A stretch of DNA of 64,000 nt from Avrilella dinanensis. Its GTDB lineage: Bacteria > Bacteroidota > Bacteroidia > Flavobacteriales > Flavobacteriaceae. The DNA is taken from positions 1,198,072-1,262,071 of the forward strand of contig NZ_NIPO01000001.1 in assembly GCF_002807015.1 (NCBI RefSeq), in the 5' to 3' direction. The position numbers and the translations under genes were made by a program. The notes beneath the pieces are model-generated. The model ran no database searches, had not been told where the DNA came from, and worked only from the letters and a program-made list of their open reading frames with translations. Below, one piece after another: positions 43,269-50,364 of the stretch (position 1 is the stretch's first letter; the number at the start of each line of letters is the position of its first letter).

Positions 43269-43363
43269 TACACAAAAATACAAAATTCAAACCAAACATA
43301 ATTTATATATTAGCTTCAAATTTTGTACTTGATTATATTTAAACTGTGTATATTCTGATTTTA

Positions 43364-44347
43364 TTAATCAGGCAATGTTTCCATAAAATCTAGAATATCA
43401 TTCCCAATTTCATTTACATGTGTTTCCAGTGCAAAATGTCCCGTATCGTAAAACTTGACCGTTGCACTTGGAATATCTCTCTTATAGGCTTCGGCGCCTG
43501 CAGGCAAGAAATACGGATCTTTATTCCCCCAAACAATAAGGGCTTTAGGTTGGTACTTTCTAAAATATTCTTGAAACTTCGGATACAAATCTATATTGTT
43601 TTGATAGTCGTAAATCAGATCAAGTTGCTTTTCATCCGATTCTGGTCGATCAAGAAAATATTGGTCAAGCGTATACGTTTCCGGAGCAATAAGTTCGGGG
43701 TCAGTAACACCTGTAAAATATTGAAATCTGAGCTCTTCCTCCTTAACAAATCCTCTTAATGCATTTCTATCCTCTACAGAATTACTAGCCCAATATTTTT
43801 TAACGGCATCCCATGCAGGGCCTAGCCCTTCTGTATAAGCATTACCATTCTGCGAGATAAATCCTGTAATTTTTTCAGGATTTGCTAGCATAAGGCGGTA
43901 TCCTGTAGGAGCGCCATAATCAAAAACGTAAACGGCGAACCTTTTCAGCTCCAGCTCATCAATAAAAGACTGCATTACATCAGCAAGATTATCAAATGTA
44001 TAATCGAATTCATTTCTGTCAGGTGTATCTGAATAGCCAAATCCGGGAAGATCGGGAGCAATCACATGATACTTTTCGTTCAATATCGGAATAAGATTCC
44101 GAAACATATGGGATGAGGTTGGATACCCATGGAGAAGTAAAATTACAGGAGCATCCTGAGGTCCTGATTCACGATAAAAAATATTGTGTCCGCCTACATT
44201 TATTTTGCGATAATAAACTTTACTGGCGGTGTTTTCCGCTTGATTTACTGAGTTGTTGTTAGATTGTGCCATAATATAAGAATTTGGTAGCAAAGCCGAT
44301 ACAATGATTGCAACGACTAATAGAATTTTGTTGATATTATTTTTCAT
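43364..44347 (-). CDS. Exported alpha/beta hydrolase (epoxide hydrolase/haloalkane dehalogenase-like)
   Basis: The 327-residue protein has a signal peptide (1-27, IMA/QS). The core has LLHGYPTSSHMFRNL (oxyanion HGYP), FAVYVFDYGAPTGYRL (nucleophile Asp in V-F-D-Y-G) and a C-terminal GHFALETH histidine. An aspartate nucleophile indicates an epoxide hydrolase or dehalogenase rather than an esterase. It diverges from the LysR gene, its likely regulator, with the two starts 75 bases apart. Confidence 0.88.
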   Translation of the reverse strand: MKNNINKILLVVAIIVSALLPNSYIMAQSNNNSVNQAENTASKVYYRKINVGGHNIFYRESGPQDAPVILLLHGYPTSSHMFRNLIPILNEKYHVIAPDLPGFGYSDTPDRNEFDYTFDNLADVMQSFIDELELKRFAVYVFDYGAPTGYRLMLANPEKITGFISQNGNAYTEGLGPAWDAVKKYWASNSVEDRNALRGFVKEEELRFQYFTGVTDPELIAPETYTLDQYFLDRPESDEKQLDLIYDYQNNIDLYPKFQEYFRKYQPKALIVWGNKDPYFLPAGAEAYKRDIPSATVKFYDTGHFALETHVNEIGNDILDFMETLPD

Positions 44348-44351
44348 GTGA

Positions 44352-44420
44352 CAAATTTATGTGTTATATTTGATTATCAAAAACGATTTATTTTTATTGA
44401 AACAATCATAATTTATGATT
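44352..44420. promoter_or_regulatory. Divergent hydrolase/LysR promoter with T-N11-A palindrome
   Basis: TATATTTG (44365-44372, plus) fits the LysR -7 element and TAAATTTG (44359-44352, minus) fits the hydrolase. AATCATAA-T-TTATGATT (44404-44420) is a palindrome with the LysR-type T-N11-A core and ends one base before the LysR start codon. Confidence 0.55.
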
Positions 44421-44421
44421 T

Positions 44422-45279
44422 ATGAATATTAATGACCTAAAATTATTTGAGGCAGTGGCTTTACATGGTAATTTTACCAAAGCGGCAGAAGCTATGTTTA
44501 CGGTACAATCGAATGTAACAGCAAGAATAAAAAGTCTTGAAGAGGAATTCGGAGCAGCGTTATTTTTGAGAACTTCCAGAAAAGTAGAACTGACATCAGC
44601 CGGAAAAACGTTGCTGCATTATTCCAAACAGATCGGTAATTTGATTGAAGAGGCCAAATTATCCGTTGGAAAAAGCGACATAATAAAAGGTCATATCAAA
44701 ATAGGGTTTCTGGAAACTACCATGGCTCTTAAAGGTCCCGGAATTGTCAATGAAATGGCCAATAAATTTCCGTTGGTAGATATCGATTTAATTTCTGCCA
44801 TGCGTGACACACTGATTAACGATATTATGAATTACAAACTAGACGCAGCATTTATTCCAGCACCGATTTATAATGAAGAACTGGAGCAGATCCATATCAT
44901 GGATGAACGTATTGTAGCTGTAACACCTATCGGCATCAAAAGCTTAAATAATTTAATAGAACAGCATCAAATTAAGGCAATTGTTTTTGATCAGGGCTGC
45001 TTTTTCAGAGCACGACTGGAAGCCTGGCTGATTAGTAACAACATTATGAACTATCACAAAACGGTAATAAATTCAATTGAAGGAGTTGTTAACTTCATCG
45101 AATCAGGAATAGGTTTTAGTTTTCTACCTGAAGAAATAGTGTCATCATTTTACAGCGGAAAGAAAATTAAAACATTCCCTCTGCCCAAAGAGATAGGCAT
45201 GGTAAAGACTGTTCTGATTTATCGAAAAGATAATGTATCATCGCCAGTGCTTAAAGCATTTCTCAGCTTATTTTCATAA
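44422..45279 (+). CDS. LysR family transcriptional regulator
   Basis: The 285-residue protein has the LysR HTH (MNINDLKLFEAVALHGNFTKAAEAMFTVQSNVTARIKSLEEEFGAALFLRTSRKVELTSAGK) and a type 2 periplasmic-binding effector domain from about 90. It diverges from the secreted hydrolase and is followed after 18 bases by a Crp/Fnr gene in the same direction. Confidence 0.93.
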   Translation: MNINDLKLFEAVALHGNFTKAAEAMFTVQSNVTARIKSLEEEFGAALFLRTSRKVELTSAGKTLLHYSKQIGNLIEEAKLSVGKSDIIKGHIKIGFLETTMALKGPGIVNEMANKFPLVDIDLISAMRDTLINDIMNYKLDAAFIPAPIYNEELEQIHIMDERIVAVTPIGIKSLNNLIEQHQIKAIVFDQGCFFRARLEAWLISNNIMNYHKTVINSIEGVVNFIESGIGFSFLPEEIVSSFYSGKKIKTFPLPKEIGMVKTVLIYRKDNVSSPVLKAFLSLFS

Positions 45280-45297
45280 TTAAACCGTTACATTAAA

Positions 45298-45861
45298 ATG
45301 TTTGAAATACTAAAAAATCATATCGAAAAAATTATTTCTCTTACAGATTCGGAATTTGAGTTTATAGCCTCTTTGTTCACGGCAAAATCCCATAAAAAAG
45401 GACAGTTTCTTTTTCAGGAAAGAGAGTATTTGTCCAGGCATTACTTTATCTGCAAAGGATTATTAAAATTAGTATATACAGATTCGGATACGCGTGAACA
45501 TATCGTTGGTTTTGCTATGGAAGATTGGTGGGAAAGTGATTTTGAAGCGTTTTATCTACAACAAAAAACATCTATGTCTTTGATCTGTTTGGAAGATACA
45601 GACGTACTGTATATTACTTATGAAAACTATAAGCGTTTATGCAGTAGCTTACCTAAAATTGAACATTTTTTTCTGGAAAAAGCTTATTTTGGATTTATTG
45701 CCGCACAAAAGCGGATTCTTTCTACCCTCACCTCCGACACTAAAGAACGTTATCTTCAGTTGATTGAGAGATACCCTGCACTAGCACAAAGGGTTCCAAA
45801 ATCCCAATTAGCAGCCTATTTAGGTGTTTCAAGAGAAACATTGAGCAGATTCTCATACTAA
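45298..45861 (+). CDS. Crp/Fnr family transcriptional regulator, paralogue 6
   Basis: The 187-residue protein has the barrel KKGQFLFQEREYLSRHYFICKGLLKLVYTDSDTREHIV and winged helix RVPKSQLAAYLGVSRETLSRF. Its recognition helix SRETLSR equals that of paralogue 3. It is probably transcribed with LysR and lies upstream of the RidA promoter, which contains two Crp-type boxes. Confidence 0.88.
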   Translation: MFEILKNHIEKIISLTDSEFEFIASLFTAKSHKKGQFLFQEREYLSRHYFICKGLLKLVYTDSDTREHIVGFAMEDWWESDFEAFYLQQKTSMSLICLEDTDVLYITYENYKRLCSSLPKIEHFFLEKAYFGFIAAQKRILSTLTSDTKERYLQLIERYPALAQRVPKSQLAAYLGVSRETLSRFSY

Positions 45862-45925
45862 AACCTTTTGATTATTCATGATGATATATCTTTAAAAATA
45901 TTTTATATCAGACAATAACATTCCT

Positions 45926-45995
45926 AAGTGATATACGTCACTTTGTAATTGTGATATACATCAAGAGGTAAAGCAAAAAATGGAGCGTACTTTTG
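45926..45995 (+). promoter_or_regulatory. Tandem Crp-type promoter of ridA
   Basis: AAGTGA-TATACG-TCACTT (45926-45943, centre 45934.5) and TGTGA-TATACA-TCAAG (45950-45965, centre 45957.5) precede TACTTTTG (45988-45995). The centre-to-T distances are 53.5 and 30.5 bp, identical to the two DJ-1 promoters. Confidence 0.72.
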
Positions 45996-46036
45996 TAGTA
46001 ATGAATTTATTATTAACATTTTAAAAGATTATTACA

Positions 46037-46426
46037 ATGGAAAAACGAATTATTAATCCGTGGAAATGGCAAGATGAACGTAGTTATGTTCAAGCAGTTG
46101 AAGTAAAAAATATTACTGGTACATTATACTGTTCTGGTCAGGCAGCTATTGACCCAAATGGCGCATCAAGCAATGAGGATATGAAATCACAACTGCAACT
46201 GGCAATTTCTAATTTAGAAGAAGTAATCACTTCAGCAGGCTATGAATGTGAAGGCATAGTTAGGTTAAATCTTTACACCACCTCTATGGAAGAGCTTTGG
46301 CCACACTTCCCAATCCTTCAGGAATGGATAGCTCAATACAATATTAAAACAGCTTTGACCGCTATGGAAGTGAAGGTATTGTTTGAAACATTAAAAGTTG
46401 AACTAGAAGCTACGGTTGTAAAATAA
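46037..46426 (+). CDS. RidA family protein
   Basis: The 129-residue protein has VEVKNITGTLYCSGQAAIDPNGASSNEDMKSQLQLAISNLEEVITSAGYECEGIVRLNLYTTSMEELWPHFPILQEWI. It is a YjgF/RidA-like trimer subunit, but the imine-deaminase arginine motif is not clear, so it may belong to a non-deaminase subgroup. RidA proteins become holdases under hypochlorous acid stress, which would suit the context. The promoter carries tandem Crp-type sites. Confidence 0.88.
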   Translation: MEKRIINPWKWQDERSYVQAVEVKNITGTLYCSGQAAIDPNGASSNEDMKSQLQLAISNLEEVITSAGYECEGIVRLNLYTTSMEELWPHFPILQEWIAQYNIKTALTAMEVKVLFETLKVELEATVVK

Positions 46427-46440
46427 CAACCACCAAATAC

Positions 46441-46482
46441 AAAAACATCACATAAGATTTTAAAATCTTATGTGATGTTTTT
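46441..46482. terminator. 42-bp perfect palindromic terminator after ridA
   Basis: 46441-46461 is the exact reverse complement of 46462-46482 (21 bases each). This gives a hairpin with the TTTTAAAA centre as the loop, flanked by T-rich DNA on the plus strand. Confidence 0.8.
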
Positions 46483-46530
46483 GTATTTACTATATTAATT
46501 ACCATGACACTATTCTATTTCTTTATGCTT

Positions 46531-46620
46531 TTAACCCCATTGTTCCATTTGGTGAATGATGGGGTTTAATTCATAACCAATTGATGTAAGTACATGCCAT
46601 TCTTCACGTGACGTACTTAC
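46531..46620 (-). pseudogene. HxlR family C-terminal fragment
   Basis: On the minus strand, ending at TAA 46531, the frame reads WHVLTSIGYELNPIIHQMEQWG. This is the C-terminal end of HxlR regulators (YxLTxxGxxLxPII..M..WG). The upstream 80 residues of an HxlR domain are missing, and the frame continues into unrelated text. It lies just downstream of nitroreductase copy 2. Confidence 0.6.
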
Positions 46621-46654
46621 CAAGCTAAAAATAAAATATATTGCATTACTTTTT

Positions 46655-47254
46655 TTAAATGGATTGGATAATTTTCTCCAAAGGCAAACGAGACTTGGAA
46701 TTAATGGATGGTTGATTAGCATCATCAGAATTTCTGTAACCGATAGCAACAGCAAACAAAGGTTTGTAATCTTTTAACCCTAATATTTCCCGATATCTAT
46801 CGCTTTGAATACCTTCCATTGGAGTACTGTCTATATCTAAACTGACAGAGGCAGACAGAAAAAAACCAAGCGAAAGATACACCTGATGTTGTAACCACGA
46901 TTTTATCTCAGTTTCGGATAAGGGTTTCAAAAACTGGTTGTAATATCCTTGGGATCCAGCGGGAAGATGTGTTAGTAATTCATCTTCAAATAGCCGTATG
47001 CTATCTATCGCACTAAACACAACAAGATGGCTTGCTTCATTGATTTTTTGTTCATTAAAATAGGATACAGTAGCCAATTCACGTTTCACGGCTTCGTTTT
47101 CGACAAAGGAAAACTTCCAAGGCTGACTGTTGATAGATGATGCACTTAATCGTAAAATTTCTTTTAGTTCAGTAATCTTATCTGCAGGAATTTTTCTGTC
47201 CGGATTATACTTCTTGGTAGTGTACCTTTTTTTTGTCAGCTCTAAAAAACTCAT
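46655..47254 (-). CDS. Nitroreductase family protein, copy 2
   Basis: The 199-residue protein begins MSFLELTKKRYTTKKYNPDRKIPADKITELKEILRLSASSINSQPWKFSFVEN, the FMN-binding nitroreductase fold, with STPMEGIQSDRYREILGL and VAIGYRNSDDANQPSINSKSRLPLEKI. It diverges from HxlR paralogue 3. The repeated TPMEG text is shared with copy 1. Confidence 0.92.
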   Translation of the reverse strand: MSFLELTKKRYTTKKYNPDRKIPADKITELKEILRLSASSINSQPWKFSFVENEAVKRELATVSYFNEQKINEASHLVVFSAIDSIRLFEDELLTHLPAGSQGYYNQFLKPLSETEIKSWLQHQVYLSLGFFLSASVSLDIDSTPMEGIQSDRYREILGLKDYKPLFAVAIGYRNSDDANQPSINSKSRLPLEKIIQSI

Positions 47255-47272
47255 ACTTTTTAATTTTTAAAT

Positions 47273-47323
47273 TTAAACTATATTTTTTATAGCTACAAAA
47301 TTAAGTATAGTTTAATACCTTTG
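47273..47323. promoter_or_regulatory. Divergent nitroreductase/HxlR promoter with TTAAACTATA repeat
   Basis: TTAAACTATA (47273-47282) and TATAGTTTAA (47306-47315) form a perfect 10-base inverted repeat. The plus-strand -7 element TACCTTTG (47316-47323) directly abuts its right arm, and a minus-strand TAATTTTG (47303-47296) lies between the arms. The repeat is positioned to repress both genes. Confidence 0.65.
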
Positions 47324-47351
47324 CAATAACGGATAAAAATGATAGTAACAA

Positions 47352-47699
47352 ATGTATTGTATAGACAACAAAAAATTTCCTTGTAGCACTAGCTTGACAA
47401 TGAAATACATAGGGGGTAAATGGAAAGCAGTAATCCTGATTCACTTAATTGAAAAAAAGCGATACAGTGAACTGAGAAAAGAATGTCCTTCTATAACAGA
47501 ACGTACTTTGAGCCTTCAATTAAAAGAAATGGAAGCAGACGGCTTAATCAAACGTACCGTTCATACGACTAAACCTCCTCTAAAAGTAGATTATGAACTA
47601 ACCGATTTTGGTAAGACTTTAATACCAATCCTTAAATCCATTTCTGAATGGGGAACAGAAACCGCAAAAAATAATAAAAGTATACAGCTGGTTGAGTAA
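47352..47699 (+). CDS. HxlR family winged-helix regulator, paralogue 3
   Basis: The 115-residue protein starts MYCIDNKKFPCSTSLTMKYIGGKWKAVILIHLIEKKRYSELRKECPSITERTLSLQLKEMEADGLIKRTV, a full HxlR fold. Cysteines at residues 3 and 11 recall the intersubunit-disulfide cysteine of YodB/CatR. It diverges from nitroreductase copy 2. Confidence 0.92.
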   Translation: MYCIDNKKFPCSTSLTMKYIGGKWKAVILIHLIEKKRYSELRKECPSITERTLSLQLKEMEADGLIKRTVHTTKPPLKVDYELTDFGKTLIPILKSISEWGTETAKNNKSIQLVE

Positions 47700-47760
47700 A
47701 ATCTAACTTAATAGTATTTGTCAATTACTCTTATATGAAAAGTTTTCAAAAAAATAATTG

Positions 47761-47788
47761 TAGGTATTTAGAAAATTACCTAAATTTG
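47761..47788 (+). promoter_or_regulatory. ArsR copy 2 promoter/operator
   Basis: TAGGTA-N10-TACCTA (47761-47782) overlaps TAAATTTG (47781-47788). This is the same layout as the ArsR copy 1 promoter; the core GTATTTAGRAAATTACCTAA is conserved between the copies. Confidence 0.65.
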
Positions 47789-47808
47789 AAAAATAAAATT
47801 AATGAAGT

Positions 47809-48114
47809 ATGAAATTATTAGAAGTAATTAAATCATTATCAAATGAGACACGACTGAATATTCTAACGTGGTTAAAAGATCCTTTTGATCATTTTCCTCC
47901 TGATGAATTGAGTAATTATACACCTGAATTAGGAGTCTGTGTATCTGACATTGCACAAAAAGCGGGAATGTCGGTTCCTACAGTTTCTGATTATTTAAAA
48001 ACAATGTCATCAGCCGAAATTCTTATCGGAACAAGAAAAGGACAGTGGACGTATTACAAGAGAAATGAAATAGCAATTCAGGAATTAGCAAGACACATAA
48101 AAGAAGAATTATAA
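47809..48114 (+). CDS. ArsR-like winged-helix regulator, copy 2
   Basis: The 101-residue protein is the near-identical twin of the regulator at 40457-40762 (LLEVIKSLSNETRLNILTWLKDPFDHFP, VCVSDIAQKAGMSVPTVSDYLKTMSSAEILIGTRKGQWTYYKRNE). It heads the second copy of the ArsR-MDR-NTF2 module on the plus strand. Confidence 0.92.
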   Translation: MKLLEVIKSLSNETRLNILTWLKDPFDHFPPDELSNYTPELGVCVSDIAQKAGMSVPTVSDYLKTMSSAEILIGTRKGQWTYYKRNEIAIQELARHIKEEL

Positions 48115-48519
48115 AAAAATTTAATCTTACATTTAGAAAATCTCCTAATTACCTAATTTTAAATAATATAAATAGTTTTAATTCTGTAATGAAATAATCA
48201 TCAATCAATTATGTGATTACTTATAGACATTTGTCTACGTTCATTTCTTAAGAGTTAATATAAATTTGTATAACAAACAAGATAAGTAGAAACTTCATCA
48301 ACAACTCTTTAAGACTTAGATAAAGTGATTATATCTTGATTTTAGAAAACGTAATCCAACTGTTTTATCCAAAATATCATAATTAAAACCAGAAGGATAT
48401 TATACAAGTAAAAAAGAAAATAAATCCTGAAAAAAAAATATTAAAAAAAATTTCAACAACTTAATTAGAATTTTACCTAAATAGATAAATACACAAACAA
48501 CTAAATAAATAAAATCATT
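48115..48519. other. 405-base gap before MDR copy 2, containing a regulated promoter
   Basis: It holds a TAGAC-type operator and -7 element (48224-48268), degenerate ArsR-like sequences (TTTAGAAAATCTCCTAA at 48132; TACCTAAAT at 48474), and no frame I can support. The transcript leader before MDR copy 2 would be about 245 bases if it starts near 48273. Confidence 0.6.
48224..48268 (+). promoter_or_regulatory. Promoter with TAGAC-type palindrome upstream of MDR copy 2
   Basis: TAGACATTTGTCTA (48224-48237, centre 48230.5) lies 30.5 bp upstream of TAAATTTG (48261-48268). It is the reverse complement of the 14-mer at 35578 and 21829. Confidence 0.72.
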
Positions 48520-49488
48520 ATGAAAGCAGCAGTGTTAAACGAGTTCGGCTCGGTAGAAAAATTCGAAATACTAGATATTCCAACCCCAAAACCGGGAGTT
48601 GATGAAGTATTAGTAAAAGTTATGGCAACATCGGTAAATCCTCTGGATTTCCAGGTTCGCAGAGGAGACTATAAAAATGAGTTGCAACTTCCGGTAGTCA
48701 CAGGGCACGACGTATCGGGCGTGATTGTAGAAATTGGAACGGGTGTCAAAAACTTTAAAGTAGGTGACGAAGTATATTATACTCCGGAAATCTTTAACGG
48801 AAACGGAAGTTACGCCGAGTATCACGTTGCAAAGGAATCGATAATTGGTATAAAACCTAAAAATGTAAGTCATTTGGAAGCTGCAACATTTCCTTTAGCA
48901 GCAGGCACTGCATGGGAAATGCTATACACAAGATCACAGCTTAAGATCAACCAAACAATCTTAATTCACGGAGGTGCAGGAGGCGTAGGAATACCGACTA
49001 TTCAATTGGCAAAAGCAATGGGTGCAACTGTTTATACAACGGCAAGATCTGTTCATCATCAGTTTCTTAAAGAATTGGGAGCAGATTATACCATTGACTA
49101 TGAAAAAGAGAATTATATCGACGCTATCTTAGAGCTAACAAACGGTAAAGGCGTAGACGTTGTGATTGATACAATTGGTGGCACTACTCTTTCGGACAGT
49201 GGAAAGGTTCTAAACCAAATGGGACAAGTCGTTACCTTGGTTGATATTGAAATTCCGCAAAACCTGATCCATGCGTGGGGTAAAAATTCGACTTATCATT
49301 TTGTATTTACCAGACAAAACAGAAATAAATTGGACGAACTTACGAAACTGATTGAATCAGGAAAATTAAAACCTGTCTTGAGCAAAGTTTTCCCATTGGC
49401 AGAAATAGGTAAAGCGCATAGCCTTCTTGAGTTCAGAGATAGTGATCCAGATTTTTATGGAAAGATTGGCGTACAAATAGGGAATTAA
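48520..49488 (+). CDS. MDR family alcohol/quinone reductase, copy 2
   Basis: The 322-residue protein is nearly identical to that at 38664-39638, with NAD(P) motif HGGAGGVGIPTIQLAKAMGATVYTT and the same N-terminal 30 residues. The C-terminus (LEFRDSDPDFYGKIGVQIGN) differs, so the copies have begun to diverge. It is in a module with ArsR copy 2 upstream and the NTF2 copy downstream. Confidence 0.93.
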   Translation: MKAAVLNEFGSVEKFEILDIPTPKPGVDEVLVKVMATSVNPLDFQVRRGDYKNELQLPVVTGHDVSGVIVEIGTGVKNFKVGDEVYYTPEIFNGNGSYAEYHVAKESIIGIKPKNVSHLEAATFPLAAGTAWEMLYTRSQLKINQTILIHGGAGGVGIPTIQLAKAMGATVYTTARSVHHQFLKELGADYTIDYEKENYIDAILELTNGKGVDVVIDTIGGTTLSDSGKVLNQMGQVVTLVDIEIPQNLIHAWGKNSTYHFVFTRQNRNKLDELTKLIESGKLKPVLSKVFPLAEIGKAHSLLEFRDSDPDFYGKIGVQIGN

Positions 49489-49501
49489 ATAGTTATTAGT
49501 T

Positions 49502-49823
49502 ATGAACAATCAGGATATTTTTGTAGAGGCTAACAAAGCTTTAGCGGAAGGAGAGTATGAGAAATTCATCACTTACTGTGCTGAAGACATCAAATGGATT
49601 AATGTAGGTGGAAGTGCCTTTAATGGCAAAGCTGAAACCCTCAAATATATAAGCTCTGCTTATGATGATGAAACTTTCACAACAGAAAATCATATCACAG
49701 AAAAGGATATTGTTGTAGAGTTTGGTCAGATAACTTTTGAAAAAAATGGTGATACAAAAGAAAGTTCTTACTGTGATATTTGAAAATGGAATGATAACCC
49801 ACGTAAAGTCATTTGTTATTTGA
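49502..49823 (+). pseudogene. NTF2-like gene, copy 2, truncated by an eight-base deletion
   Basis: The frame encodes 93 residues and ends KESSYCDI-stop (49781-49783). After an 8-base deletion between short ATTT/TTTGAA repeats, the sequence continues in another frame as FENGMITHVKSFVI-stop (ending 49823). Copy 1 at the same point reads CDIWNFRNGLISQVTSFVI. The last strand is therefore lost from this copy. Copy 1 and this copy are otherwise about 60% alike by eye. Confidence 0.82.
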
Positions 49824-49840
49824 TACAAATTATGTTTCTA

Positions 49841-49881
49841 AAAAGAAATCCCCGATCGTAATTGTTTCGGGGATTTCTTTT
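49841..49881. terminator. Terminator closing the plus-strand module
   Basis: AAAAGAAATCCCCGA (49841-49855) pairs with TCGGGGATTTCTTTT (49867-49881) around an 11-base loop. It is symmetrical enough to act on both strands. Confidence 0.8.
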
Positions 49882-50364
49882 AAAATTGTAACTATAAATT
49901 TATTTACTCCAACAACTAGTTTGTCTATTACTGTACTAGAAGAGAATTCATTACAGGAAAGCATTGTTATAGAAAAACGTATATGAAACATTTTTAGTAA
50001 GTAGGCTAATGACACAAGAAAAATTATTAGAAACCTTGCATAAAAAAGCTTAATTTTGGAAGTAAGAACTTTAAACAACTGATATTTACGTTTAACCCTG
50101 ACTATCACATGAAGTTGTGTTTATTACATTTCAATATAACGAAACCTTTCCTCACAAATTCTCTTTTCTACAATTGTTAAATTATCTAATACATGTTATC
50201 CCTTAATATTTCATTACTCTTGATAATTCAAAAAGTATAAAAATTATCCTAACCAAAAAGAAACTAGATATATTTAATAAATAGCAGAAAATTATTCACA
50301 CAAAATCCCTTATCAATTGGTGTAATTTTTCTAATTAGAATAAAAGAGATATTAAGTAAGAGTT
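49882..50364. other. Gene-free AT-rich region at the left boundary of the mobilizable element
   Basis: I see no supportable frame. The left attachment site of the element should lie here or just inside it. A 10-mer CTGATATTTA (50079-50088) is repeated at 57974-57983 beyond the integrase but is too short to claim as an att core. Confidence 0.5.

Noticed and set aside
49830..50108. 92-codon minus-strand frame after the NTF2 pseudogene
   Set aside because: It overlaps the terminator hairpin at 49841-49881, has no recognisable family and a composition like the surrounding non-coding DNA.
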